Source of the DNA: Bacteroidales bacterium
GTDB lineage: Bacteria; Bacteroidota; Bacteroidia; Bacteroidales; UBA12077
Assembly (NCBI GenBank): GCA_030600625.1
Contig: JAUVLS010000116.1
Span: 1 to 5,548, forward strand
Direction: 5' to 3'
DNA: 5,548 bases
Below, in pieces: positions 1 to 5,440 of this stretch. Each line of letters starts with the position of its first letter. Position 1 is the first letter of the stretch. A program made the position numbers and the translations under genes. Below the pieces are notes generated by a model that was not told the DNA's origin, did no database searches, and worked only from the letters and a program-made list of their open reading frames with translations.

Positions 1-1
1 T

Positions 2-307
2 TTTGGTATGCTTATAACCAATAAGGCTATATTTATGCATGTTCACAAATTAGAAGATGGTAGTATTATTGCTCATTCCCACCCTTATAACGAGTCTGAT
101 AATAAAACACCTTATAAAACCCATCATCACAGTAAAACAGAGTTGTTGCTAATACAAAGTTTAGAACTACTATTTTACTTTATTCTTGCCGCTGTTTTTT
201 TTCATGCAGGAATAAGACAATTTAAAGCTATACCTAAATTTAAAAACTTTTATTCAAATTGGTGTTTTAACTTATTTCAAGAAAGAGCCCCACCTTCCTA
301 CATTTAA
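2..307 (+). CDS. His-rich small membrane protein, 5' end cut by window
   Basis: The frame is open back to the left edge. The first ATG (position 8) is probably internal, because no export signal precedes the His-rich part, so the gene likely begins outside the window. From that Met, 99 residues are visible. The N-terminal half carries seven His (residues 11, 13, 23, 25 and 39-41), arranged as HVHKL, AHSHPY and THHH. One hydrophobic segment follows (about 46-67), then a basic tail ending in RAPPSYI. I recall similar short His-rich proteins of unknown function in Bacteroidota, sometimes near TonB receptors; I know no named family with certainty. The His clusters suggest metal binding (Zn, Cu, Co or Ni), which is inference. 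It is separated from the next gene by about 380 bases, so it is probably not in the same operon. It is real coding by composition and by its complete C-terminus. Confidence 0.6.
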   Translation, partial: FGMLITNKAIFMHVHKLEDGSIIAHSHPYNESDNKTPYKTHHHSKTELLLIQSLELLFYFILAAVFFHAGIRQFKAIPKFKNFYSNWCFNLFQERAPPSYI

Positions 308-352
308 TTGTTCACGGATATTCTCAAGTTTAATTGTTTCTGGTAAACTTTT

Positions 353-384
353 TTGAATAGTGCTTTTGATAAATGTACTATTTG
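353..384 (+). promoter_or_regulatory. Possible Bacteroidota-type promoter
   Basis: TTG at 353-355 is followed after 20 bases by TACTATTTG (376-384). The known -33/-7 pattern in this phylum is TTG, about 19-21 bases, then TAnnTTTG. The -7 box here has one extra base between TA and TTTG, so the match is imperfect. If real, it would give a leader of roughly 300 bases before the lipoprotein gene that includes the inverted repeats at 499-653. This is weak evidence. Confidence 0.2.
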
Positions 385-498
385 AAAAACTTTACATGGA
401 AATCATACTTGATTGCCTATTATTATTGAAAATACTTTTTTTCAATTCAATAGTGCTGTACAATATATCCGGGAATAATACAAATCACATTTCCACAC

Positions 499-653
499 AT
501 GAGTCTAATCTAAAAACTAAAATAATTACACTCTTGTCTGCCGATAGGCAGGTTAGGTGCTTAGCAGATTTGCTAACAAATTGATAATAAGATTACTGAC
601 TTTGATGTGCTTTATTAAATTAGCCGCTTAGCACCTTTTTATACTGGACTCAT
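499..653. repeat. Cluster of nested inverted repeats, MITE- or REP-like
   Basis: The outer arms ATGAGTC (499-505) and GACTCAT (647-653) are exact inverted repeats. Inside them AGGTGCTTAGC (555-565) pairs with GCTTAGCACCT (626-636) at 10 of 11 positions. Two small perfect hairpins lie nearby: CTGCC-GATA-GGCAG (538-551) and TTAGCA-GATT-TGCTAA (561-576). The second overlaps the left arm of the 11-base stem, so the two cannot form together. No clear target-site duplication flanks the outer arms. It may be a degraded small repeat element or a structured leader RNA; both are inference. Confidence 0.4.
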
Positions 654-659
654 ACATTA

Positions 660-671
660 ATTATTAATAAT
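660..671. promoter_or_regulatory. 12-base AT palindrome upstream of lipoprotein gene
   Basis: ATTATTAATAAT is a perfect 12-base palindrome ending 18 bases before the lipoprotein ATG. Its position would suit an operator or a start-region structure for an iron-responsive gene. It consists only of A and T in an AT-rich genome, so chance is a serious alternative. It does not clearly match the classical Fur box. Confidence 0.2.
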
Positions 672-689
672 CGTAATAAGTAAATAATC

Positions 690-1379
690 ATGAATACATA
701 TAAATATATTTTAATCACATTGACTAGTTTATTTTTCATATTCATTTCATGTGAAAAAGATGATGACAACAATAATAACGATAATCAAGAGCAGTTTCAA
801 AGTTTAAATTCACCTTACTTAATCTGCGCAAACAGAAATCCGGGTGGCGTAGGTTTTGATTTTGTATATAATGGTGAAACAGGAGGTGCAAATAACCTTG
901 ATTCATTAACGGTATCAGATTTTGAGTATGATATTATAACACGTACCATCAAAGCTGAAAAAACCGATGGCAGCCTTGGAGGAATGCCATACATAGCATT
1001 GGCTACAGATGCAGAAGCTGTAAATTATAGTACCGTTGACACCACCTGCATAGGTTATACGGCTTATCAAAACCTTACAAATAGCGATTTGCAAACTATC
1101 AGCTTTGAATCTGATGATACAAGCTTTGATTTATCAAGCCTGACAACCGGAACAACCGGACAGCCATTAATGTCTGAAGTTCAGGCGGAATATCAAAAAC
1201 TGGTTATTGGTGATAGATGGAAAGCTGCTGCAAAAAATGATATCGCTGATGATGAACCCGTATGGATAATTAAAACAATCGAAGGCCGATGGGTAAAGTT
1301 AATTGTAACTGATTTCCCTGCCGACCCGGCACCCACGGCAACAGGATATGTAGCATTGGAATGGGATTTTGTGGATTAA
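690..1379 (+). CDS. Surface lipoprotein, probable HmuY-like heme-binding protein
   Basis: The product has 229 residues. It begins with a lipoprotein signal: MNTYKY, then a hydrophobic stretch to FIS and Cys21. The next residues are E-K-D-D-D, matching the acidic lipoprotein export signal that sends lipoproteins to the cell surface in Bacteroidota. A flexible Asp/Asn-rich linker follows (about 24-35). The body looks beta-rich; near the C-terminus PVWIIKTIEGRWVKLIVTDF (190-209) resembles the conserved end of HmuY-family proteins. Together with its place directly before a TonB receptor, this suggests an HmuY-type hemophore that hands heme to the receptor. Oddly, it contains no His and only two Met besides the start (99 and 161), so bis-His heme ligation as in P. 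gingivalis HmuY is impossible. Cys46 and Cys120 might form a disulfide. The family call rests on pattern and context; the lipoprotein call is firm. A different substrate-binding lipoprotein is possible. Confidence 0.6.
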   Translation: MNTYKYILITLTSLFFIFISCEKDDDNNNNDNQEQFQSLNSPYLICANRNPGGVGFDFVYNGETGGANNLDSLTVSDFEYDIITRTIKAEKTDGSLGGMPYIALATDAEAVNYSTVDTTCIGYTAYQNLTNSDLQTISFESDDTSFDLSSLTTGTTGQPLMSEVQAEYQKLVIGDRWKAAAKNDIADDEPVWIIKTIEGRWVKLIVTDFPADPAPTATGYVALEWDFVD

Positions 1380-1393
1380 AAAATAGTAAAACC

Positions 1394-1452
1394 GTACCAC
1401 TTTTTTAATTGTTCTCGCAGGTTTAAAAGCATTTTACGCTTTAAAGTGGTGC
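1394..1452 (+). promoter_or_regulatory. Nested stem-loop between lipoprotein and receptor genes
   Basis: ACCACTTT (1396-1403) pairs exactly with AAAGTGGT (1443-1450), and the stem extends by a G-U and a G-C pair to 1394/1452. Directly stacked inside is AAAGC (1426-1430) pairing with GCTTT (1438-1442) around a 7-base loop. That leaves bases 1404-1425 as a one-sided bulge. No T-run follows at the 3' side, so it is not a standard terminator. It ends 17 bases before the receptor ATG and could stabilise or process the mRNA, or adjust receptor expression relative to the lipoprotein. Function is inferred. Confidence 0.4.
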
Positions 1453-1469
1453 AATAAAATTATTGTGCT

Positions 1470-3797
1470 ATGATATATAGAGGAAATAATCCCGTTTTGT
1501 CATGGATTATATTGATATTCTTTATTTTTATCGGCTTTCAAAACAATGCATATTCACAAAGCCCGTGTAAAATACATGGTGTAGTATTGGATGCAGAAAC
1601 CAAAAAAAATATTGGATTTGTTAATGTATCAATCGTAAATACATCAGGAGGAACAACATCCGATAAAGATGGGCACTTTGAAGTTTTGATTAAAAACGAC
1701 AGCAAAACAAAACTCGTATTTAGTCATATCAATTATTTCAAAAACGAAATGATTATAAGCGATTCTTTGTTCTTAAAAGAAATCAAAATCTATTTAAAGC
1801 CTAAAACGGAACAATTAAAAGATGTTGTTATTTCGGCATCGCTTTATGAGCAACCATTATACAAATTATCCAAGTCGGCAGCCGTTATTTCTAATCGGCA
1901 AATTGCTGATAATATGCAATCAAACATGACTGATATGCTAGCCACCACTCCCGGTTTTACACAAGTGTGGGAATATCATTCACCTATTCTTTTGCGTGGG
2001 ATGAATTCAAAACGTCTTGTAATAATGAAGAATGGAAACAGACGTATCGGCACATTCCCGGGTGGGTATTTTGGACAGGATATGAATATTTACGATACCA
2101 AAAAAGTGGAAATCATAAAAGGTCAGGGTTCGGTTATTTATGGTAGCGGCGCTATATCCGGCATCATCAACATCATCAACCATGAGCCTTTTGGTGATAA
2201 AGGAACGAATGCCAAAATACTATCAGGCTACGGCAGTAATAATAATGAATTTCTGGAAGTTGTCAGGGTTTGTCATAAAAGAGAAAATTTTGGAATTTCT
2301 ATTAATGGTAAATACCGAAAAACTGATAATTATGTCTATGGAAATGGAGAGACAGCCGAAAATAGCGATGTGGAAGACCATGATTTTTCCTTAAATACAG
2401 GTTATAAGTTTTCTGATAAACATGAAATAATTATTAATGCAGATTATCATTATGGCGACTGGGGTAAACCACGAGGCTTCAATGGCCCGACAAAAGCATT
2501 TACAGAAATCCGTAATTTGGAAAAACGTTTTCATTCGGCAATCAATTATACTTATTCGCCCAAAGGTTTTGTAGAAAGCGTGAAGCTAAATATGTATTAC
2601 GATGATGGTATTCGTGATTATTACAAATATAAATATAGTACAGTTACGAGTTTGGTTTCTTCCTTAGATCTGGTGCATTATAAAGATAATTACGGTGGCG
2701 GGCAGTTATTTACTATTCTTAACTTGTCAGAAAACAACAAACTGACTACGGGTGTTGATGGGTATTTTTTCTTATTAGACAACCCAACGGATATTATTGA
2801 TTATTACAATAACACCGAAGGGCAATTGGAAGGATATAAGAATGCCGGGCAGCAAAATCTAGGAGCTTTTATTAATGATGAATGGGAACTGTCTGAAAAA
2901 TTCCGTTTAATTACAGGTATCCGTTTTGATGCAGCCACGGTAAATGAAGGACAGATAAGCGAACAGGATGAACGTGATGAAAACCGTACAGCTTTTAGCG
3001 GGAATGCCGGCTTGGTGTATTCGCCAAAAGAAAATATGCATCTGTCGCTGAATATAGGCAGGGCATTCAGAATGCCTACTACAGAAGAACTATTTACAGA
3101 AATTATCAGTTGCAAAGGTACAAAAGTTGGAAATCCTGATTTACAACCGGAATATAGCTGGAATGTTGACCTGGGATTCAGGGGATTTACCGCTCAACGC
3201 AAATTCAAATATGATATAGCCCTGTTTTACAATCGAATGGATGACTTTATTAATGAAACTCCTGACACTGAACATGAAGATGTGGACTTCACTTACAAAA
3301 ACACAGATGCAAAAATCATGGGAGGCGAAATATCCGTTTCCTATCGTTTTGAGAATGTATTTAAACCTGCGAATAATTTATATGCAGGTTTAGGCGGAGC
3401 TTATGTGTATGGCATTGATATGTTTAGTGATGAAGATAATGCGCCGCTGTTTGGTATTCCACCATTAATAATAACAGGAGAACTAAAATATTACGGATTA
3501 TTAAACCGCAAATGCTTAACCGGGTACAATATTAAAGTTGAAACCGAATATGCCACAGCACAAAACCGAATAGCAGAAATACCGGAAGGGACTGACGGCG
3601 GGCCCTGGGGTTATATACCATCTGAGACTCATGTAGTTTTAAATTTTTCTTTGGGCTTAAATTCCAATGCATTACCCGGTTCTCCAAAATTCAGGCTAGT
3701 GGTAAAAAACATATTGAATACCGATTATCAGCCATTTGGTTCGTACATCCCTGCAATGGGAAGGAATTTTAAAATGATTGTATCATTTAATATTTAA
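1470..3797 (+). CDS. TonB-dependent outer-membrane receptor, heme/siderophore type
   Basis: The product has 775 residues and appears complete. The signal peptide spans about 1-30 (hydrophobic core SWIILIFFIFIGF, ending AYSQS). A carboxypeptidase-regulatory-like beta-sandwich follows (about 35-110: IHGVVLDAETKKNIGFVNV, then GTTSDKDGHF). The TonB-box-like segment is LKDVVISAS (116-124). The plug (about 125-240) includes LLRGM and the hallmark GQGSVIYGSGAISGIINII. The rest is a 22-strand-type barrel ending in VKNILNTDYQPF and a final beta-strand to Ile775. In the barrel GRAFRMPTTEELF (FRMP at 533-536) and GNPDLQPE (NPDL at 555-558) correspond to the FRAP and NPNL boxes of heme receptors. The His usual between those boxes is absent; Cys548 lies there. 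It imports its ligand across the outer membrane using TonB-ExbBD energy. It starts 90 bases after the lipoprotein and is the likely partner of that protein. Heme is the best guess; a siderophore or other metal complex is possible. Confidence 0.9.
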   Translation: MIYRGNNPVLSWIILIFFIFIGFQNNAYSQSPCKIHGVVLDAETKKNIGFVNVSIVNTSGGTTSDKDGHFEVLIKNDSKTKLVFSHINYFKNEMIISDSLFLKEIKIYLKPKTEQLKDVVISASLYEQPLYKLSKSAAVISNRQIADNMQSNMTDMLATTPGFTQVWEYHSPILLRGMNSKRLVIMKNGNRRIGTFPGGYFGQDMNIYDTKKVEIIKGQGSVIYGSGAISGIINIINHEPFGDKGTNAKILSGYGSNNNEFLEVVRVCHKRENFGISINGKYRKTDNYVYGNGETAENSDVEDHDFSLNTGYKFSDKHEIIINADYHYGDWGKPRGFNGPTKAFTEIRNLEKRFHSAINYTYSPKGFVESVKLNMYYDDGIRDYYKYKYSTVTSLVSSLDLVHYKDNYGGGQLFTILNLSENNKLTTGVDGYFFLLDNPTDIIDYYNNTEGQLEGYKNAGQQNLGAFINDEWELSEKFRLITGIRFDAATVNEGQISEQDERDENRTAFSGNAGLVYSPKENMHLSLNIGRAFRMPTTEELFTEIISCKGTKVGNPDLQPEYSWNVDLGFRGFTAQRKFKYDIALFYNRMDDFINETPDTEHEDVDFTYKNTDAKIMGGEISVSYRFENVFKPANNLYAGLGGAYVYGIDMFSDEDNAPLFGIPPLIITGELKYYGLLNRKCLTGYNIKVETEYATAQNRIAEIPEGTDGGPWGYIPSETHVVLNFSLGLNSNALPGSPKFRLVVKNILNTDYQPFGSYIPAMGRNFKMIVSFNI

Positions 3798-3804
3798 ATT
3801 AATT

Positions 3805-4149
3805 ATGACAAAATATATTAATCAAACAGAAAACGGAAAAATATTCAGGTGTTCATCCTGCAATAAAATACATATTGAATTTAATAACCTGAATTTCAAT
3901 TTTAATAATAAAGAATATGCTCATTTTGCCAACTACTTTCTTAAGTTAAATGGTAAATATTGGGAAGAAATCAACTTGTATTCAAATTTTAAAAGAAAAA
4001 TTATCGTACCCGTTGGGCATAAAAACGTAAATTTTTTATTGAATAATGAGGAATTACAGGAGTTGAAACAATTGTTATCCAAATCAAAAATCAATTTTAA
4101 AAGAATGGAATTCATTAGAAATTTTCAATATAATATTTGCAATAATTAA
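3805..4149 (+). CDS. DUF6686-like protein with CxxC motif
   Basis: The product has 114 residues from ATG 3805, seven bases after the receptor stop. An upstream in-frame ATG at 3778 would overlap the receptor and add nine residues (MYHLIFKLI) unlike the family start, so I chose 3805. I recognise it as DUF6686-like from the early FRCSSCNKIH (Cys16, Cys19), its length and its position between a TonB receptor and flavodoxin. No function is known. A strand-plus-helix unit at about 29-45 (LNFNFNNKEYAHFANYF) recurs at 75-91 (VNFLLNNEELQELKQLL), suggesting an internal duplication. There is no signal peptide or membrane segment, so it should be cytoplasmic. The single CxxC with nearby His23 could bind a metal or be redox active, perhaps with a second subunit; this is inference. 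The spacing indicates co-transcription with the receptor and flavodoxin. Confidence 0.75.
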   Translation: MTKYINQTENGKIFRCSSCNKIHIEFNNLNFNFNNKEYAHFANYFLKLNGKYWEEINLYSNFKRKIIVPVGHKNVNFLLNNEELQELKQLLSKSKINFKRMEFIRNFQYNICNN

Positions 4150-4168
4150 ACCTTTAAAAATTAATAAA

Positions 4169-4675
4169 ATGAAAAATGTAGGAATATTTTACGGTTCATC
4201 AACAGGAACCACAGAATCGGCAGCAGAACAAATTCAAAAAGAATTTGGAGAAGAAATCATTCATATTTACGATGTAACTGATGCTTCTTCAAAAGATATA
4301 GAACAATACTCTAATTTAATATTTAGTTCTTCAACATGGGGTATTGGCGATATGCAGGACGATTTTGATGTTTTTTTATCGGAAATTCAAAAAGCAAATC
4401 TGGAAGGTAAAAAGGTAGCCATTTTTGGTTTTGGCGACCAGGATACTTATGCCGACTCTTTTGTTGATGCTATTGGTTTAATCTATGAAATTCTTAAAGA
4501 CAAAGCTTGTGAAGTTGTTGGTAAGATTCCAACCGATGGTTATAAATACGATGAATCTAAGGCAGAAATTGACGGACAGTTTGTCGGATTGCCTTTAGAT
4601 GAAGAAAATCAAAGCAATCTTTCCGATGAAAGAATAACAAAATGGGTTGAACAACTTAAAAATCAATTTAATTAG
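4169..4675 (+). CDS. fldA: Flavodoxin, long-chain
   Basis: The product has 168 residues, the normal size of long-chain flavodoxins. It is a cytoplasmic FMN protein that carries low-potential electrons and commonly replaces ferredoxin when iron is scarce. The FMN phosphate loop is GSSTGTTES (9-17). The two isoalloxazine-stacking aromatics are in place: Trp57 in SSTWGIGDMQ and Tyr94 in GFGDQDTYADSF. The extra segment that defines the long-chain class lies around 118-143 (GKIPTDGYKYDES to LPLD). All key residues are intact, so it should be functional. It starts 19 bases after the DUF6686 stop, indicating an operon with the receptor genes and linking electron transfer to iron starvation. Identity is very secure; its partner enzymes cannot be read from the window. 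Confidence 0.97.
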   Translation: MKNVGIFYGSSTGTTESAAEQIQKEFGEEIIHIYDVTDASSKDIEQYSNLIFSSSTWGIGDMQDDFDVFLSEIQKANLEGKKVAIFGFGDQDTYADSFVDAIGLIYEILKDKACEVVGKIPTDGYKYDESKAEIDGQFVGLPLDEENQSNLSDERITKWVEQLKNQFN

Positions 4676-4680
4676 AGACC

Positions 4681-4798
4681 GTCTGTAAAGTCGATGTTTT
4701 TGAAAAAAGTCACGGCGTAGATTTCTTAATTTATTAAACAGAAGATATTTAATTATTATAAAACTTAATAAGTTAAGCTACACCGTGACTCTATAGAC
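4681..4798. repeat. 118-base imperfect inverted-repeat element after flavodoxin
   Basis: Outer arms GTCTGTAAAGT (4681-4691) and ACTCTATAGAC (4788-4798) pair at 9 of 11 positions plus one G-U. Inner arms AGTCACGGCGTAG (4708-4720) and CTACACCGTGACT (4778-4790) pair at 12 of 13 positions around a 57-base AT-rich loop. The arms share bases 4788-4790, so AGT from either left arm can use them. The left end (GAGACCGTCTGTAAAGTC from 4675) reminds me of transposon termini, which I cannot verify. No T-run follows, so it is not a simple terminator. It may be a MITE-like remnant or a structured RNA. Confidence 0.45.
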
Positions 4799-4836
4799 TC
4801 AATCTTTTTAATTTCTGGCGTAATAAATAGATAGAG

Positions 4837-4860
4837 TTTCTCTCAGAAGGAAGGGAGAAA
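4837..4860 (+). promoter_or_regulatory. Possible antiterminator hairpin before DUF2023 gene
   Basis: TTTCTCTC (4837-4844) can pair with GGGAGAAA (4853-4860) as seven Watson-Crick pairs and one G-U, with an 8-base loop. The right arm is part of the left arm of the terminator-like hairpin that follows, so the two structures exclude each other. Such an arrangement is typical of attenuators. No ligand-binding domain or leader peptide is evident. Confidence 0.35.
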
Positions 4861-4909
4861 ACATAGTAAGACATGTATTTAATTTTAATTCTCCCTTCTT
4901 TTTATTTTT
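4845..4909 (+). terminator. Terminator-like hairpin just before DUF2023 gene
   Basis: AGAAGGAAGGGAGAA (4845-4859) pairs with TTCTCCCTTCTTTTT (4889-4903) over 15 positions, 13 Watson-Crick and 2 G-U, with a perfect 10-base core. The loop has 29 bases and a small internal ACAT/ATGT stem. TTTTTATTTTT follows the core (4899-4909). It could end the flavodoxin transcript, but it stops only 12 bases before the next ATG. The DUF2023 gene therefore either is reached by regulated read-through or starts from a promoter within this short stretch. The long loop makes it weaker than a textbook terminator. Confidence 0.55.
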
Positions 4910-4921
4910 AATAAAAAAATT

Positions 4922-5314
4922 ATGCAAATAACATGTGCCGATTATAAAACCGGGGAAATGCAGGTATTACTCCATCATATTTACGAATACAAAAAGGGAT
5001 TAAGAAGCCTTGTATTACACACAATGAGTACTGATGAGCAGTATAAAACTGAAGAATTATTGACCAGAAAAGGAATTCACTATTTGTTACAATATGTTAA
5101 TTCGAGAAAGATAAATGTATTTTTCGGGAAAGAGCAATGCGTTAAAATAGTTGAATCGTTTGACGTAAAAGCTTTATCTGATTTTACTGATGAAGAAGAT
5201 TTTATTCTGGGAATTATGCTTGGTTACGACCGTACGCAGCAATGTGAGCGGTATATTAAACGTAAAGAAAACAAATTTTTAAATATAGAAATAAACACTA
5301 TAAATAATAATTAA
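4922..5314 (+). CDS. DUF2023 family protein
   Basis: The product has 130 residues, close to the family length of about 120. Family hallmarks are VLLHHIYEYKKGLRSLVLHT (15-34), INVFFGKEQC (64-73) and EEDFILGIMLGYD followed by QQCERYIKRK (91-115). The function is unknown; a family structure is thought to be a homodimer, and in P. gingivalis a member lies beside flavodoxin, both as I recall. It has no signal peptide or membrane segment, so it should be cytoplasmic. The Cys108 region (QQCERYIKRK) resembles a QCERYCKRK-like stretch of relatives, here with Ile in place of the second Cys. The start at 4922 is chosen because relatives often have a short tail before the HHIYE block; ATG 4958, after GGGGAA, is an alternative giving 118 residues. 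The gene follows flavodoxin by 246 bases containing a possible attenuator, so it may be regulated separately while serving the same iron-starvation response. Confidence 0.85.
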   Translation: MQITCADYKTGEMQVLLHHIYEYKKGLRSLVLHTMSTDEQYKTEELLTRKGIHYLLQYVNSRKINVFFGKEQCVKIVESFDVKALSDFTDEEDFILGIMLGYDRTQQCERYIKRKENKFLNIEINTINNN

Positions 5315-5319
5315 TTAAC

Positions 5320-5403
5320 ATGGACACCAAACTGACAGGCGTTTCCAAAACCTTGCTCATTTCAATAAGAGTAAAGTATTTGGAAACAAAACGCCCAAAC
5401 TAG
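5320..5403 (+). pseudogene. N-terminal remnant of a class I SAM-dependent methyltransferase
   Basis: ATG 5320, five bases after the DUF2023 stop, opens 27 codons ending at TAG 5401-5403. The peptide MDTKLTGVSKTLL, continuing to YLETKRPN, matches my memory of the start of class I SAM-dependent methyltransferases of the leucine carboxyl methyltransferase-like group (LxGVxxTLL, then ExxRPN). Those proteins run to about 250-280 residues; here the SAM-binding core is absent. Another frame just after the stop reads AIKIIHIKK (from 5403), faintly like the AIEII segment that follows in intact relatives, which would fit an indel plus a deletion. The ORF also contains a 9-base perfect inverted repeat, GTTTCCAAA (5341-5349) and TTTGGAAAC (5379-5387). 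A real 27-residue peptide is possible but less likely. Recognition rests on a short segment. Confidence 0.5.
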
Positions 5404-5440
5404 CAATAAAAATTATTCACATCAAAAAAAGTAACAAGTA

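Larger units (their letters stand above)
308..689. other. 382-base intergenic region, no convincing gene
   Basis: No credible gene is seen here. A 74-codon ORF (360-584) exists, but its product is low-complexity and resembles no family I know, and its 3' part runs through inverted repeats. The region contains a weak promoter-like pair near 353-384, a group of inverted repeats between 499 and 653, and an AT-only palindrome just before the lipoprotein start. It should hold the promoter and leader of the downstream uptake genes. Confidence 0.6.

Noticed and set aside
360..584. 74-codon + strand ORF between the first gene and the lipoprotein gene
   Set aside because: Its product is low-complexity with no recognisable family, and its 3' part is made of inverted repeats.
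597..604. TGACTTTG as a -7 box before the lipoprotein gene
   Set aside because: The essential TA is TG and no TTG lies at proper spacing.
2140..2394. 84-codon + strand ORF in another frame inside the receptor gene
   Set aside because: The receptor frame is clearly coding here (plug and first barrel strands), so this is a shadow.
2804..3115. 103-codon - strand ORF opposite the receptor gene
   Set aside because: It is antisense to conserved barrel sequence, has Ser/Leu-rich composition and no family resemblance.
3778..3804. Upstream in-frame ATG for the DUF6686 protein
   Set aside because: It would overlap the receptor by 20 bases and add nine residues unlike the family; ATG 3805 fits better.
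3933..4115. 60-codon - strand ORF opposite the DUF6686 gene
   Set aside because: It is a shadow of a well-supported gene on the other strand.
4697..4725. Promoter-like TTTTTG and TAGATTTC after flavodoxin
   Set aside because: The spacer is 15 bases rather than about 19-21, the last base of the -7 box is wrong, and both lie in inverted-repeat arms.
5327..5401. Direct repeats CCAAACT (5327-5333 and 5395-5401) flanking a hairpin, as a target-site duplication
   Set aside because: They fall inside the readable methyltransferase-like codons, which explain the sequence without an insertion.
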